A stretch of 64,000 nucleotides of DNA from Gymnogyps californianus (GCF_018139145.2 NC_059487.1:8949792-9013791), one strand, 5' to 3'. Positions 24,054 to 37,759 are shown, counted from the stretch's first letter. Translations and numbers: made by a program. The notes: a model not told the origin generated them from the letters alone.

Positions 24054-24112
24054 ATTCACCCTGCGGCAAGAACAACCTCTGTGGTTCAGTCAGAGGTAAA
24101 ATGACCACCGAG
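24054..24112 (+). other. exon-like segment, strong donor
   Basis: A 59-nt segment is bounded by 'tttgtgcag' on the left (weak pyrimidine tract) and by the strong donor GAG|gtaagt on the right. One of three frames is open through it and includes an ATG at 24101 in fair context (aaaATGa) four codons before the donor. It could be an exon of a non-coding RNA or a 5' coding exon. The acceptor is poor, and I do not recognise the encoded residues. Confidence 0.15.
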
Positions 24113-24584
24113 GTAAGTCTTAGTTGCACAAATGCTATTTAGTATTGCTGTCTACCTTGTGTTAAAAACAATAAAGATTCTGGCAGGGGAAGGGAGCTAT
24201 AATAAACGTAGGTAGATGCTTGAAAACAAATGATCTAAGACAAGCTGGCAGTTTTGAGATGCTTAGATTGCATATTATTTATTACAGTAATTTCTTTGTG
24301 TTTGCATGCGTTACTGTTCTAGGACAGAGCATTTTAGGAGTGTCCTTCACTCAGGTTGGCAACAGGTAGTAATTCAGACGAAGTATCGTTTAGCTGTAAT
24401 TAAAAACTTGAATTCACATCTAAATTCCCACTTAAACCTAAAGTTACTTGATTTTCATCATTGCTGTGACAAAAGTTTTAAGGTTAGTAAATCCAGTGTT
24501 CACCCCCCTTTCCTTATGCTATAGATACGCCTAGAGAGATTGTAATATACCACACAATAAATCACTTTGCATCTCCTGTCCAAA

Positions 24585-24790
24585 ATTCCCAAGTGCTTTG
24601 CAGACGTTAATGCATAGTTCGCAACACTCCTATATAGCACTAGGAAAAAGTGTAATTAACATTTAATGAAGCAGGAATTCATTCATGCGGGCAGGTGATA
24701 TGCCAACAGTATAAAATAAGAAAGTAGCAGAATAAGAATGTGACAAAGTCTAGCCCAACTGCAGTTGTTTTGGGCAGTTACTACTGTCTC
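24585..24790 (-). mobile_element. MIR-type SINE relic, minus strand, near full length
   Basis: The segment begins with 'aagtgctttgcagacgttaa', followed by a block equivalent to 'tcacaacactcctat', a degraded polypurine block, 'tgatatgccaacagtataaa', 'aagaaagtagcagaataaga' and 'aaagtctagcccaactgcag'. This is the order of the reverse complement of MIR from its 3' end to its tRNA-like head, over about 200 bp, the normal size of a complete MIR. It is strongly diverged, so the call rests on block order more than on base identity. Confidence 0.6.
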
Positions 24791-27700
24791 GCATAACTGA
24801 GAGCATGTAATGTCTGTACAGGGAGTGCTAAAGGAGAAAAGAGTTGGGTCTACCACCCAGGCTTAAAACTCCATGTTATTTTATTTGCAGTTCTAGGTGT
24901 CATGCACAGTGCTCCTTGAGAACAATTCTTAGTGGTGTGTTTGTCCAGAAAGAGGCAAAGATCTCATTCTGTGCAGAGTAAGTGGTCAGTGGATACAATG
25001 GTACGAAAAAAGCAGAGGTAGGATTAATGTTGGGTCATCTCATTTCGTTCAGCTGCTTTATAATAATCTTTCGTATAGTCTCCTCTTATGCCAGAGGATC
25101 AAACAATGCAATAAAGGTACGATCGGAAATCCTGCAGGCAGAGCGCCGTGCAAAATCTCTTCATAAAAGGCTCTCTCACTGATGATATTTCTTGTTTTTG
25201 CCCAAGGTGAAGAATCTTCACCTCTGTGGCCCTCTCACTGGGTAGTTTTGTTCACTTCTCAATTTTGGATGAAAGACATACCTATTTTGCAACAGAACAA
25301 GAAAAATAAATTTGCCAGAGAGGCAAAGGGGGAGCTAGAAGGAGTTTCTTGGTTAGGGTCCCAAAATTTCCATTTGAAAAAAGTCACAAGAACTTGGAAA
25401 CTTCAGGTTCCTTGAGCAGCGAATGAAGCAAAGCATCTTCAAACAGGAGAGTTTCCAACCCCCTTAGCCGTGCTTCTCGAACAGGCCAGTGAAAGCATTT
25501 CTTTCTTCTTGCAATTGTTTCTGTGCCAACACTGGGACTGCAAGTCATGTGTCATATGGAAAAACACTTAACTGAAAGTGTTTTGAATCCTTGGCAGGAT
25601 TTGGGGTTGGACTCAGTTAAAGGGACAGGCAAGTTAAATCTGTTCTTCCTTCACCCACGTTGGCTCACCAGTCTCCAACCTTAATGCCTCCCTTAATTCC
25701 CATCTGAGCAGCTGTATGGACATACACACAAACTAACTTCGGAGGCAAAGTTGCAAGCTTGGCCATTCCCTCTTTTGGACTTTGAGACGAAAGTTTTTAC
25801 AGCTTCCAGCAGTGCAGCCCGGTCCCTGGGAGCTGCTGTCCTGCTCCGGGGTGCATGCGGCCAGGGGAGCCCATGTGGGAGCTGGGACCCCTGGGCTCAG
25901 AGTTTTGGGAGCAGCCTGGGAAGTCTTCCAGAGTTGTGTCAATGCAACTGGTCTGCAGTAGGTATCACAGCCTGTGTTTCATTTCGGAAAGTAGTTTTGC
26001 TCTTCCTGAAATGCATCCTTTGGAATTCTCTTTTGCTAGAAAATTTCTAAAACTTTAATTCTGGTTCTGAACAGAAAAGGTAGTTTTCCAAAATATCCCA
26101 ATTTCCTATGAAAATAGTGTCACATTTTGATCATCTCTCCAGACTTTCTGGTGCGATTTGCAGATGGCAGGATTCAGGACAGTTTCTCTGCTCACTTGTA
26201 AGCAGGAGCAGGCTCAGTACAGAATGTCTCCTGATGCTGAAAGATGCACTCCTTATTTCTGCCCTCTGTTACCAGAAGATTGTACACCTTTTAAAAAGAA
26301 AGAAATACATGCCTTCTTGCTCCACTGAAGATGGAGAAGTAGGCATGTATTATTCTTCCCTGAAGGTGGTGGTTGTTCAGTGTTCATTTGTATACGTTAT
26401 AAATTTGCAATTCTCTTGAAATGCTCTGCAATGTAGCTTCTTCCTATTATCTTCCCCTTGGAAGGAAAAAGAAAACATGTATTGAATGTCACAAAGCATG
26501 ACATACCTTTCTGCAAATTCTGTTCCTTACAATATATAGAATCTATCTACACATTTTGCCTCCGAAGTGTGAATTTTTAGTCAACTAAACTTTTGTCCTA
26601 TTGTATAGTCTGGGGTTTTTCCCCCTTGAGAAGAGTGTACCTGAAGTTTCCAAGAAAATTGTGACTTAGATGAGTCACATTTAACTAAAGCAGTGAAGAG
26701 ATCTATGCTTATATGGTTAACTGCCCATTTTATTGGGCACTTAATTTAAGTCCCTAGAGAATCATAAGAGACTTGATTTAGTTTTTTTCCTCCAAAGCTT
26801 TGTAATGATTGTGACTTGGGACTTCTTGTTCTTGTTTCTTCTTTTAATTAAGGACTGAAAATACATACTGCCATGAAACATCTGGCATAGCCTGCCTCCC
26901 TGTTGCAACGTAATATGGTCTGGTATTTTGCACTTTTTGTCAGTCATAAATAACTTTGTCTCTCTAATATTCTGAGCTCTGTGGGTTTATTTGCCAAATA
27001 TTATCACCAACTATTTGAACAGAAACTTCAATAAAACTTTCACATTAGTGTCCAGAAAACTTCTTGTCTTTATTCACTGCAAGTTTCAAATTATAGTGCT
27101 TAGGAATTTCAGCCTCAATTTTCTTGAATTATCTATTTATTCATTACAATATTTCATATTCTATGGGCGAGTTGCTTATTTTATTCAAACAGTCTTTTAC
27201 TATCTGCTGTTCTTCTCTATAGTAGCTGTTAAATCTGAATGTCTTACAGTAACTCCTGATGCATCTTTCCTTTCTGCTTCATGCGAAAGGTCTGACAGTG
27301 TTTTATACTTAAAAGCAGGAGTGTTATACTATTAAACACTAACATTTGTAATTTGGGCTTGATACTGTAGAAGCAAGACTTGAGAGGTATAAGCATGTTT
27401 TCTGGGTTGGAGCCACAAACTACAGACTGGCAGGAGTAATTTCAAGATAGTAAAAGGATTTTACTGAACCTTAGGCAAAGCTCAGATTAGTTTCAGCTGA
27501 GGACTGCAGCCATTAGCTAAACTGGTGAGTTCCTCATGAATAAGTACTTGTACCTTCCAGCAATAATTGTTTTCTCTAAACATTAATAAAGAGGAGGGAA
27601 GAATTAGGGTTTCAACACAAGTTGGTTTCATTTACCGGCTGGATTTGGATTCACATGCAGTACACTGTCAACCACCACCGTAAGCATGGTGGTAATTTTA

Positions 27701-30700
27701 TTTTGGGAGAGAGTAAGGCAATAATTATTTGGTTTGATTTAAGGCAAGGGAAGGTTTAGATCAGATTTGAAAGAATACCTGTTGACAGTCAGCATAGTGA
27801 AGCATTGCAATAAGCTGTGGGATCTCATGCCTTTGGAGATTTGCAAGGAGCTCCTGGCCAGACATTCGGTGGTGATAGTCTAGATGTAACTGATCTTGCC
27901 TCGACATAGAGGGAATAAACCAGGGACCTCATATGTGGATGCTGTTTCAGGCTTGAGATTAATCAGCCATAGAATTTTCATAAAATTTTGTGGAGTTTTC
28001 TTACCCGTTGGGTGCAACTTCATGGAGTCTCAGCCTGTGAAGGAAAGGATTTCATGTGTTCAGGGTTTTTGTATAATATAGGTGTGAAAAATGTGCTCAT
28101 GTCAGTTGAAGGATGATGTAGAGGAAAATGTTGGGAATAGGTTCACAATTGGGGAATTAAATTCAAATCAGGGATTTGTATCTGAATTTCCACATTTCTG
28201 TCTTAAGAAGCAGCTCCATAGCAATGACCATGGTCTAATAAATGAACCCAAACTCAGAATAGAGGAGTGTAAGACATTGTCCAAAAAAAGTCTCTGCAAG
28301 TTGAAGGGGAATTTAGACCAAGGAAAAATGCATTTTCATCATGCAAGACATGGCTTTGCATCTTGTTCTGAAAACAGTTCTTTCAAAACATTAAGAACAT
28401 CAGGTAATCTTCTTTTTTTAAAGTTTTTTTTAAATATGAAAATACATAGTAAAGCACCCTCAAACTAACAGGCATGTGAACTTGTTTGGCTTTCTGAAGG
28501 GCTGTTCAGACAGAGAAATGCTAATGTGAATATGGCTATTTTTTGCTTTTGTTTTGTTACACTATCAGGTAGTGGATATTTTTGGTAAGAACACCGTATT
28601 CTCCTGCAATGCAAGTCACAATACCTGGAGACAGCTGAATCCACGTCATTCCTCAGTGGCCTGTCTGCTTTCCTCCCTCTGTCTGAAGAGCTTCTCTTCT
28701 GAAACAATCATTGTAATCCGGGGTACTCTAATTAGCTAGACACAAAGCACTGGAACAAATAAAATTTGTAAATAAGCCATAAAAGACACCTGGGTAAATA
28801 CTACCTCATGGCTAGGCAGTTTACAGAAAATGGGACAATTTGCAGAAAGATTCACAAATGGACAAAAGATACATCAAAGGCGTCTGCAAACTCTGCAGCC
28901 AGACTCTGCCTTTAGGATCTTGTGGGTCATTCTGCAACCCCCACAACAACAACAGCTTCCCCAAATCATCAGCGTGCATCCATTCACTTCCATAAACTGT
29001 TACAGAGAAACTATATTACAAGAGAGGCTTGGGGAATAGGGAAAGCTTTAATATTATGTAGCTGGTGGTGTGAGCTTAATAAATACTTTCATGGATTGGA
29101 CACTGCTGAAAGCTATAAAGATATGAAATTAAGCTTTGAGAAGCTGCTGCTGCTGGTTATATAACATTTTGGGTTAAATAAAACATATGCCTCTTATACT
29201 GCATATTATGTTAGATATAATAATGCAAGTTTGAGATTCCAAGAGAATGCAAACAGGGCTGCTGCACAGTTTGCAGGCAGTGATTTTTTTTTTTGTAGTT
29301 CTTGTCAGTAGAAGGCTATATGCTCATGAAGGTAATATGGAACTGCACCTGACTAATATTCACCTGTGGAAATGGAACTCTGTTTAGTTTTCAAACATAT
29401 TGGAAATGGGAATTAAATTCCAGCACTTGGCATATTATTCTGGCATCAGAAAAACCTTGCCTCTAAACAACAGTCATATATATTTCTGTGATTGGTGGGC
29501 TAATTTGTAAGAACACATCTGGTTTTCAGCAGAGGGTCTGCACCTAAATTGAAATTGATTTTAATGTGACACTTTTGCCTGTTCCGAATTCTCTCTTTAT
29601 TTCTCATTCTCTATAAATTGGCCAACTAAAAAAAAAAAAACCACACCACTATAAAAATTCCATCAGGAAGCATAAACGTTACAATCATCACGTGTTTTTA
29701 TCTGTCTGCAGTAGCATTTGTAGTGCAAAGGACGATCAGAGAATCCACGCAGCAAGGGAATAAGCGTGGCTAATGTTGCAATAGATTTGCTTTCCAAGGG
29801 TTACTGTACAAAGTGATAGATCTAATACTGAGACACACATTGCAACTTAATTGAAATCCATGTCAATACATGTGGAACTGCCCTTTTAAGTTTTGATCAT
29901 CAGTTACAGGTTCTTCGTGAAAGGTACAATAGACAAATTTAAAAATAAACATACCAGAAACCCCTCATATGTTCAAATCATTGTAATGCCTTTTTAATCT
30001 GAGCAAAGATGGGTTTTGTGCAATTCAAAGAATAAGAACACAGTCTCCCGCATTACTGAAGTTACAGTACCTTTGGGTGCATGGGCAATCTGCTAAATTG
30101 CTGAGAGGGGCAGAAGCCACTTCTCTGTAGGTTAACAAGCTGTCAAGTGATATCTGTGCAGAGAATGTATCTTTAGCTGCTCTCATGCATATTTTGATAT
30201 ATTCCATTTCATGTTCAAAGCAGTGTTTACTGTTGGTTTCTATTTCTGATGACATTTTGCATTTCAGCGTAGAAATACTTGCATTTCTTTGGACCTTGAA
30301 GGGATTCTTCTATTACATGCTGGTTAAATATTTGTCTTTGTGTAGGTAGTGAAATAGGAAAGTCTGATTTGAAAACTTTTAAAGCAAAAAACATATTGTG
30401 CATCATAAATAGGGCGATGAATGAAGACTTAACAGGCAGTTGAAGGAAGGCAAATATATTTTGCATAATATGTTTAAAAAACACCCTCTGTACTTGCTGA
30501 GTGACACTCGAGCACTGTCAGGATGGCTGGTCAGGAACTTGCAAAAGTCACCATGGTGAATTACAGGTTTCTGCAATTCTTGTGGTTTCGTGTGTGTCCA
30601 TGGAAATGAAGAAAGTGTGAACAGAAAACTAGCTGAACAGAAAATCACTTTATATAAATGGGATTCACACTAGTTTTACAATGGTGCAATTAAAATAGAT

Positions 30701-32594
30701 ATAGGCTAGGCAAACGTGTCTGAGACTACTTAGCTGCCATGACATGTTTGTGGCACATTTCCTATGCAGACAGACTAGCTACATGTTCTTGTTGCTGCTG
30801 GTTTATGTTTATGGGCGTCTTTGGCAAGCAGCTTGCATACTGCAGCCAGAGGAGCCTGTATTGAAAAAGGAGGCTGGAACGAATGGAAAAATATGTAACG
30901 CAAATAATGGGCAGCACAAACTTTAATAGCTACGACTGAGTTAAATCGTCAGAGAAGTAATTACAGCAGGATGTATGCTCTCAGACACACTTCTTCTAGT
31001 TTAAGGTGGTGTGTAGGATGGACAAAGGACTGGTTTGTGTTTATTGTTTGTCTAAATTGGTAATTTTTTTTAAGCTCATACTTTCAAGTTCACTTCAGCA
31101 GTTTAGTACAACACAGTTGCCAGAAAGAGGAGTGATTTTTCCCTCTGTTTCTTTCACTGAATATGAGCTCACGTTTACTGGTACAGTAGAGACAGGGGTT
31201 ATCCAAATGGTCACATCCCTTTGAACTTCGAGGGAGTTCAAGGCTGCTGGCTCTGATCTCTGTAATGAGGTGTGCAGCGTGAGGAAGATCAGGCTTAGGT
31301 CTGACTCTAACAGGCAGGGGCATTTTCCAGGCTTCAGGATTATGATGGTTATTAAGGCTCAGTGGTGGATTTGCTCGTTTGATCATGTTCGTGAGCACAG
31401 CTGAAGTCCTCTCTGCAATTCTTGCAATGATGTCACATGAACATAAGAACCAAAGTAAGCCCACTGAATTAAAAAAAAAAAAGCTGCAAACACCAGCTAC
31501 AAACCCGAATAAATGAAAAACGGAACACAGGTAACCAGAGAAGTACAACAGCTGCTCAAATAAATTGAAGGGAAGACTGTAAAAATAGCCTGAATTATCA
31601 CTAGAATGATTTCTCAATAAAAAGGAATAAATGAGAGGTATTGTGCTCATTGATGGACTTGTACTCCGGATGAATGTGCTTAGCTATCAGAGGGGGATTT
31701 CAGGGGCAAAATGGCATGTGGGGCAGGAGGCTTTTCTCCTGATGGTAACAATTTTGCTGTTGTGTGGACCTGCTTTGTGTTTTGTCCTGTCACAGGAAAA
31801 TGAGTGCAGAAAGGGCAGTGATGGCAGAGAGATTATTGATCAGTGTAACTCTTGCGGGGATTGCGGAAAGAAACATTCTGTGCCAACACTACTGTGCAAG
31901 CACATTAGTTCCTGAAAAACTAAAGACATTGAAATTGGTGACAAGTTGGCTCGTGAGTGGAGTACATTTACTCTACTCACTAATTCAGGGCTGTGGGAAA
32001 TTATGGTCTCGACATTGCATTTCAGTCAGAAGGGTTGTGCTAAACTGTGGGATCCTATTTCCGCGTACTGGAAGGCATTAAAGCAATACTCTGACTTCTC
32101 GGTACGTTTGTGTCCTGGCCAAGCTACAGTTGCTGTAATCTGAGTCCTTTGTATTTTAAAATTCCTTTCAGATTTCAAGTGGAAGCAACCTGCTTTTTCT
32201 CCTCCTGAGCTAATATACACGATTAAACAGATCCTGACATCTTTTCTGCCGGTGCCTGTTTCGGAGCCCTGTGAGTGGTGGCTCTGCACAGAGCCCATCG
32301 CAGCACACCTTCAGGAGTAGGGGGGTGATGCTGCTTTCTGCCCTTCTTCCCCTCTTCTGCCATCCTGGATCACGAAACAGATCCGGCTGAAAATGAGTTT
32401 GGTTCATTATTGGGTTTGATCTGCCAGGTTACTTTTCAGATGCATTTATTCCCTAAGCAGGTTACGGTGCAGCTGGACAAATGCCTGTGCCGGCGCCAAG
32501 CTGCTGGGGGAAGGGGTGGCTGGGGACGAGTGGGACTGTCTTTTTCAGTGGCAGTGGTCTGGTTGGCTTAATTTTCAGAAGCATGGCCTTTTAT

Positions 32595-32628
32595 GGATGA
32601 TGTTTTGGCAGGGATGATGTTTTGGCAT
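32595..32628 (+). repeat. 17-bp tandem duplication
   Basis: The segment 'ggatgatgttttggca' is present twice in succession (starting at 32595 and 32612) with a period of 17 bp and no mismatch. It lies in unremarkable non-coding sequence. Confidence 0.9.
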
Positions 32629-33900
32629 GTCTGCATACAGAGCTGGCAGCGCCATAGTTGAGTGTCTGTGGTAGCAACAATCAAGGTGCAGCAAAAGTTA
32701 GCAATATTTTTTTTTCCTGTTAAGGTGATTAAAAAATGTTGCAAAAAAATCTGTTTGTGCTCTGTGTGGGTGGGCACAATATCTAATTGGTGATTTCTGT
32801 AGCAATGCCTTTTTGCAATGTGATAGATTATAACTTCAGGTTTTAAGTCGAGCTAGAAAGTGCCAGACCAGAAAGTGAAGATAACTGAAATAAAACCAGA
32901 AATGTTAAATTCCTCATCCTCAAAAATTTTATTTTTTGCTTATCGTAGTAATGAAACTGATTTTACCTTTCCATACGTGCTTCTGCTCGGTTGATATGAG
33001 CAAGGAGACTGGAGACATTAAAACTAGAGTACAAGTTAGAGGGGAAATCAAAGGGCAGGGAGCCACGGGGAGGAAGGCACCCTATCCAGTTCCGTGTTCC
33101 AGGCCAGTAGTGACAAGATGAAGTGGGCACAACCCATATGACTTCTGAGCAGCCCATGTTATCAGAGCAGTGCATGGGAGCTGCCCTCGGATCCTGAACG
33201 AGTTGAAAACTCCACCTGCCAGCAAGGAATACCCCCTAAAAGTGTAGGGATTACATTTCCCTTATTTCATCTGCGAAATGCATGGACAATAGTAAAGTAG
33301 ACTTCTCCAGTGCTTCAAAACTGGAATGAGTGAGTGTTAAAATAAGAGCTTAGCCTGCCTGGTCTGGAGCTCTCTTCACTCTTAGTGTGGATTTCACACC
33401 TGTGGTAGTCCACCTCTCTTGGGAAATCCTGCTGTGATGGAAAGAGCTGTTAAAAACCCAAGCATTTGAGTGAGGATCTTGTTTGTCAGTTTAATGAAAT
33501 CTTTTGGTGCTGGGAGATATAATTTATTCATAAGACTCGAAGGAAATAAGCTGCAGGACTCCAAACAGCTTTGTCCAGGAATTGTGAAGTTACATGACAC
33601 TGGTGATGTTCGGCTGATTAGAATAATATCACAAACCAGGAAAGAAGCTCAGCTAGAAATACAGTCAAATTGAAGGAGAGCTGCAGAGTCTCATGGGAAT
33701 TGCAGCTCGGTGTTAGAGTAACTGCTGCTTAGATGGCAAAATAATTGAAAATTGGGGGGAGGAGGGGAAAGCTCTGCAGATGGCTGCTGGGCTGTGTGTC
33801 TGAGATCCTGGAAGAAGATGTAAAAAGCAAGAGCATTTAGCATGAAAGAGTAGGCAAATGATGCAAGCTTCATGCCAGGCAACTTCTTAATACAGCCCTC

Positions 33901-33914
33901 ATATATATATATAT
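33901..33914 (+). repeat. (AT)7 microsatellite
   Basis: Seven AT units, followed by a short imperfect 'ctatatct' extension. Confidence 0.9.
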
Positions 33915-34129
33915 CTATATCTGAAATTGCAGAAACAAGCAAAATCAAGAAGCCTGAGTTATGAGCATAAAACCAAAATAAGTCACTTAGTGTTAACTGT
34001 GAATTTCTTTTCCTAAAAAATTACTTCTGCACAGGAATAAGACTTTTTTTGGCACCGGTGTGAAATACATCTGTGTCTGCTGTAAGAGCAATGAGGGCAG
34101 GGAACAAACAGATAAGCACAGGGAGCAAA

Positions 34130-34150
34130 TGAGGTATGTGACATACCTCA
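34130..34150. repeat. 21-bp perfect palindrome with one central base
   Basis: The arm TGAGGTATGT (34130-34139) and its exact reverse complement ACATACCTCA (34141-34150) flank a single G. No extension of the pairing is visible outside. It could be a dimeric factor site; no family is clearly indicated. Confidence 0.95.
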
Positions 34151-34512
34151 AAGATTCAGTTTGGGTCACTTGGCAATTTATACTTCTTTATTTGGCTTCC
34201 CTGTCCTAATCAGATGAAATCTGATGAGAACTGGCTGTATCTTTGCAGGAAAACCATGCCTGTCATGTTGTGAATCTCTTGTTCAAGCATACCAGAGGAC
34301 AGTCTGACCTGCAGGGAGCTTTCCTGCAAAAAACTGCAGCTGCTCCTGGACTTTTCTAATATTCTTCTTTCCATGCATGAAATTTCTGCTCTGGCTACAT
34401 AATTTTGTCTTAAGAGCTGGAATCCTTGGCTATGTATACATAAAAGCTGCTTAAACATGTGCTTTTTTAAAATAAGCCATTCACATCCTGTGAGCGCATC
34501 ACTTTCTTACAG

Positions 34513-34565
34513 CACTAAAACCCATGGAAGTCAACAGAGGGTGCAGCCTGTGCGCCCCAGCGCTG
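34513..34565 (-). repeat. third, weaker fragment of the same old repeat
   Basis: On the minus strand the segment contains 'tctgttgacttccatgggtt' preceded by a GC-rich 'gcacaggctgcaccc' block. The 'ttgacttccatggg' core is the only shared landmark, so this is the weakest of the three. Confidence 0.25.
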
Positions 34566-37047
34566 CTGGTTATGGAGGCTGGTGTTCCCACGAGCAGAGA
34601 GGCTGGATGTGGCCACTGGGATAGCACTGGGTTATATGAGTGATGACGTGGCTCTGCTCTTGGGTCTACTGCAAGGGCACCTTTATCTTGCAAAATGTGT
34701 CCTATGCTGCTGGATAAACAGCCCATTCAGTGGCAGTTTGTGTAGGACTTCTTGCTATTTGCAGCCCTGGGATTTGCACTGTTGAAGGCTTAGAAATCCC
34801 CAGACAAACAATCAGATTCCTCTCTTTCTGGACGGGCAATTTTTCTGCTGAGAAAGAGGCTAAATCAGTCAAAATGTATTGGATGCCATTTTTAGAAAAA
34901 TGGTTTGGTCCACACATTTCTGAATGACCCAAGCTTACTCTCATGCCACCAAGCTTGCTGACAGAGAACAGGAAAATGCTCTGTCATGGTTCCATGTGCA
35001 GTTGGACAGTTGGCAGGATTATTTTTTTTTTCTCCAATTATTTCTACTATGACTGTTTCTCAGCTTGCCCAAGAGCTGTTCATGGACCCTGGTTTTAGAA
35101 GTGAAGGTGCAAGTGTGACATGCTAGGGTGAGCAAGGGGACCTTCAGTTCAGCAAGTAATTTAAGAAAGCTACATGAGGATTTATTTTACTATATCTGTT
35201 AAAATGCAATACTAACTGCTTTAAAAAAATTGTTAGACTTCCCAGTTAAATTTTTTCACCTGTAAGCTTTCTCCAGATCATGTTGATATTTTTGATGGAA
35301 AATTAAAAATATTTTGGCTCTGAGTTAGACCAGTTCATTTTGTATATGCTGCTGCATTGCCCATTTGATATTTCAGCTGCCTTCTTTATGTGTTGTTCTT
35401 TGTGGAAAGGACATTTTGCTGGGATCATATTCATGGGCCTCTGAAGTGCTGGGTTCCAGCATCCACTCTTCTTTTAAGAAGGAAGATGACCCATAAAGAG
35501 TAAATGGTCCACCCAAGAAGTGCAGTCTGTCAAAGTAAATGAGAGCACAGAATTCCTGAATCAAAGCATATGGTTTTTAGCCCAAATATTGAAGTATTTT
35601 AACCTTTTCTTCTTGAAAATTGTCCTAAGGCAATCAATTTTTTAATGTGTGTGTGGATGCAATTCTGTGCTGCCTTCCACCTGATGAAGTAATTTCCTTC
35701 TAGTTGGTAGAAAGCTCCCATGCAGCAGTGGTGGCATTTTGCAGTTGTAAAGGCTGATGCAAGATGCAAAAATGGGAAGCATCAGACCTGATATGTCAAA
35801 GCCATCGGATAAAAGTGACCTTCTCCTGATGTAGCACCTGCTATCATTTCAAGGACTTCTTGTCCTGTTGGAAATTTATTGTGACAAAAAAGAGACAAAC
35901 TCCTTCTAAAAGGCATGTCTGGAGAGCTGCTAAACACGCAGACCTTAATGGCTCTTCACCTGAGTTATGCTTTCTCTCTGGAGAGCAATGCTGAAGAAGG
36001 CCAACCATCTCCCAGGTGTACCGTTTTTGATAGGGCTCTGAAGTGTATTCTTGTTTCTCATCATCATCTAGCACTAAAAGGTCACAGAAAGTACATGGTC
36101 CTTTTGGTATTTTAGACAGAGATTTGCTGTCAGGTTTTTCAAAACAACCACCACCACCCCCCTGTTTTGGAGCTGCTGTTGTATGCGCTGAATTAAGCAG
36201 CTGTCTTAAAGGGAAAAGCATGTCTGGAATAAGGATGCAGGAATTAATGATTAGGTGGACTTTGACAGAAAAAGTATTCTTGGGGATTCTTACTAAAGAA
36301 TTTTTTGAAAACTGACTGACTAGCCAGGAATTCTTCCTGTAGAGACAGGTAAAGGAGCCCATAGAGATGGGGATAAATCATTGCTCTACAAGTGGCAGAA
36401 AATGAAAAGATGATCTTATCTTCCTTTACTTTGCCTTACTCTGAGGTTCTTCCTAAAGGAGTTCAGTAGTATCTCTGCATGCAAACTTTTGATAAAGGAA
36501 AACTGTGTTTTCTATTGAACCAAATACATCATCAGTGTTCCAGGTTGGAAATTAATACTGTTTTCAGCTATCCATAGGAAAGCTACCTTGATTATTTTTT
36601 TTTTTACATGGTCATACCATTTCATTACTCTATTTTGCTGCTTCTCTTTCCTTGTTTACTAGAAGATGAAGGACTATTCACTAGACAACAGTGAGCAAGA
36701 GCTGGAAATTCTATCTTTATAATTACTTTGCATTAATTTAGTAATCACAGCAGCCAAGCAGAACGATAACATTTGAAAGACAGTGTTCCCCATGAGAGGG
36801 GAAATATGCTGAGTTGCCGGCTGCCGGTAATGGGGAACCAGTAGCTACTGAAACAGGCACCCGAATGCGTGTCCCATGGGGACGCTGCATCCAGAACTCG
36901 TAATTACAGGTTTGTGCTCTTAGCCCTGAGCACGTCCACAGCGCTTTTCACTGCTTCCCCTGAGACCAGCATGGTTGGTAGCTGCAATCATAGGATGACC
37001 TTCACTTTGTGATCTTCCTGAAGACTAAGGCCTCCTGGGAATAAGGT

Positions 37048-37062
37048 GCTGCTGCTGCTGCT
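37048..37062 (+). repeat. (GCT)5 microsatellite
   Basis: Five GCT units in a locally GC-richer segment. It is not in an open frame of any length that would suggest a homopolymeric amino-acid tract. Confidence 0.9.
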
Positions 37063-37759
37063 GTGGCTTTCTCTGCTTTCCACCGCAGTGTCTCTGCAAT
37101 GCTCATACACCGCTGTATTGTGTGCAGAAGAAAACTTTGAGAAGGAAAATCTGTTTAAATTCAAAGTGAAAACTACAGTTCTTTACTTCACACTCTAGCA
37201 TATTCCACTTTTATTGCAAGACTGACTCCATCCCCAGTGCAGTGCTCAGGTTGGTGGATGCCATGGGGGGACTGATCTATGCCACACTTCCAAGGGCAAA
37301 TCTCTTCCCAGAAAGCTTACAGGACCTCTCTAGAATGTTAGATTGGTCCTGCTCTTCTTATGTATAATTTCCTTCTAGGTTTTGCTCCAAGGCACTTAAA
37401 TGCCTCACAATGAGCTAACCTAGGCAATTTGTTAACTATATTTGGGGGGGGGCGGGAAATCCTTTCTGTGGTTTATTTGTTCACAAGATATTAAAGTGAT
37501 GACCTGTATGGGTTTGACAGATCTGGCTATTCACTTTCTATTAGCATGGCACAAACTGCAAAGTTTGCCATGCAAGTTGCAATAACTAGGAAGATGAGCA
37601 CTCTGTTTAAATGTTGAATTTTCTGAAAAATAGAAGGTCTCCTCCTCTGTGTAGGTGAGCAAATATTTCCAAGCCATTCCATGTTTGATCCAGTAGTACC
37701 TAAGGTCTGCATGTTATTGTGGGCCAGAATAACAAATTGGGAAGGACGAATGATGTTCC

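Larger units (their letters stand above)
20944..34129. other. non-coding stretch, no gene recognised
   Basis: The stretch contains one MIR relic, a weak exon-like segment and short repeats. A 125-codon plus frame at 28091-28468 and a 186-codon minus frame at 31090-31650 are longer than typical here but have no recognisable domain. A GC-rich patch at about 25800-25930 has overlapping frames on both strands and no recognisable product. Confidence 0.65.

Noticed and set aside
25733..26058. GC-rich patch with overlapping frames on both strands
   Set aside because: The open frames reflect base composition; CpG count is too low for a CpG island and no product is recognised.
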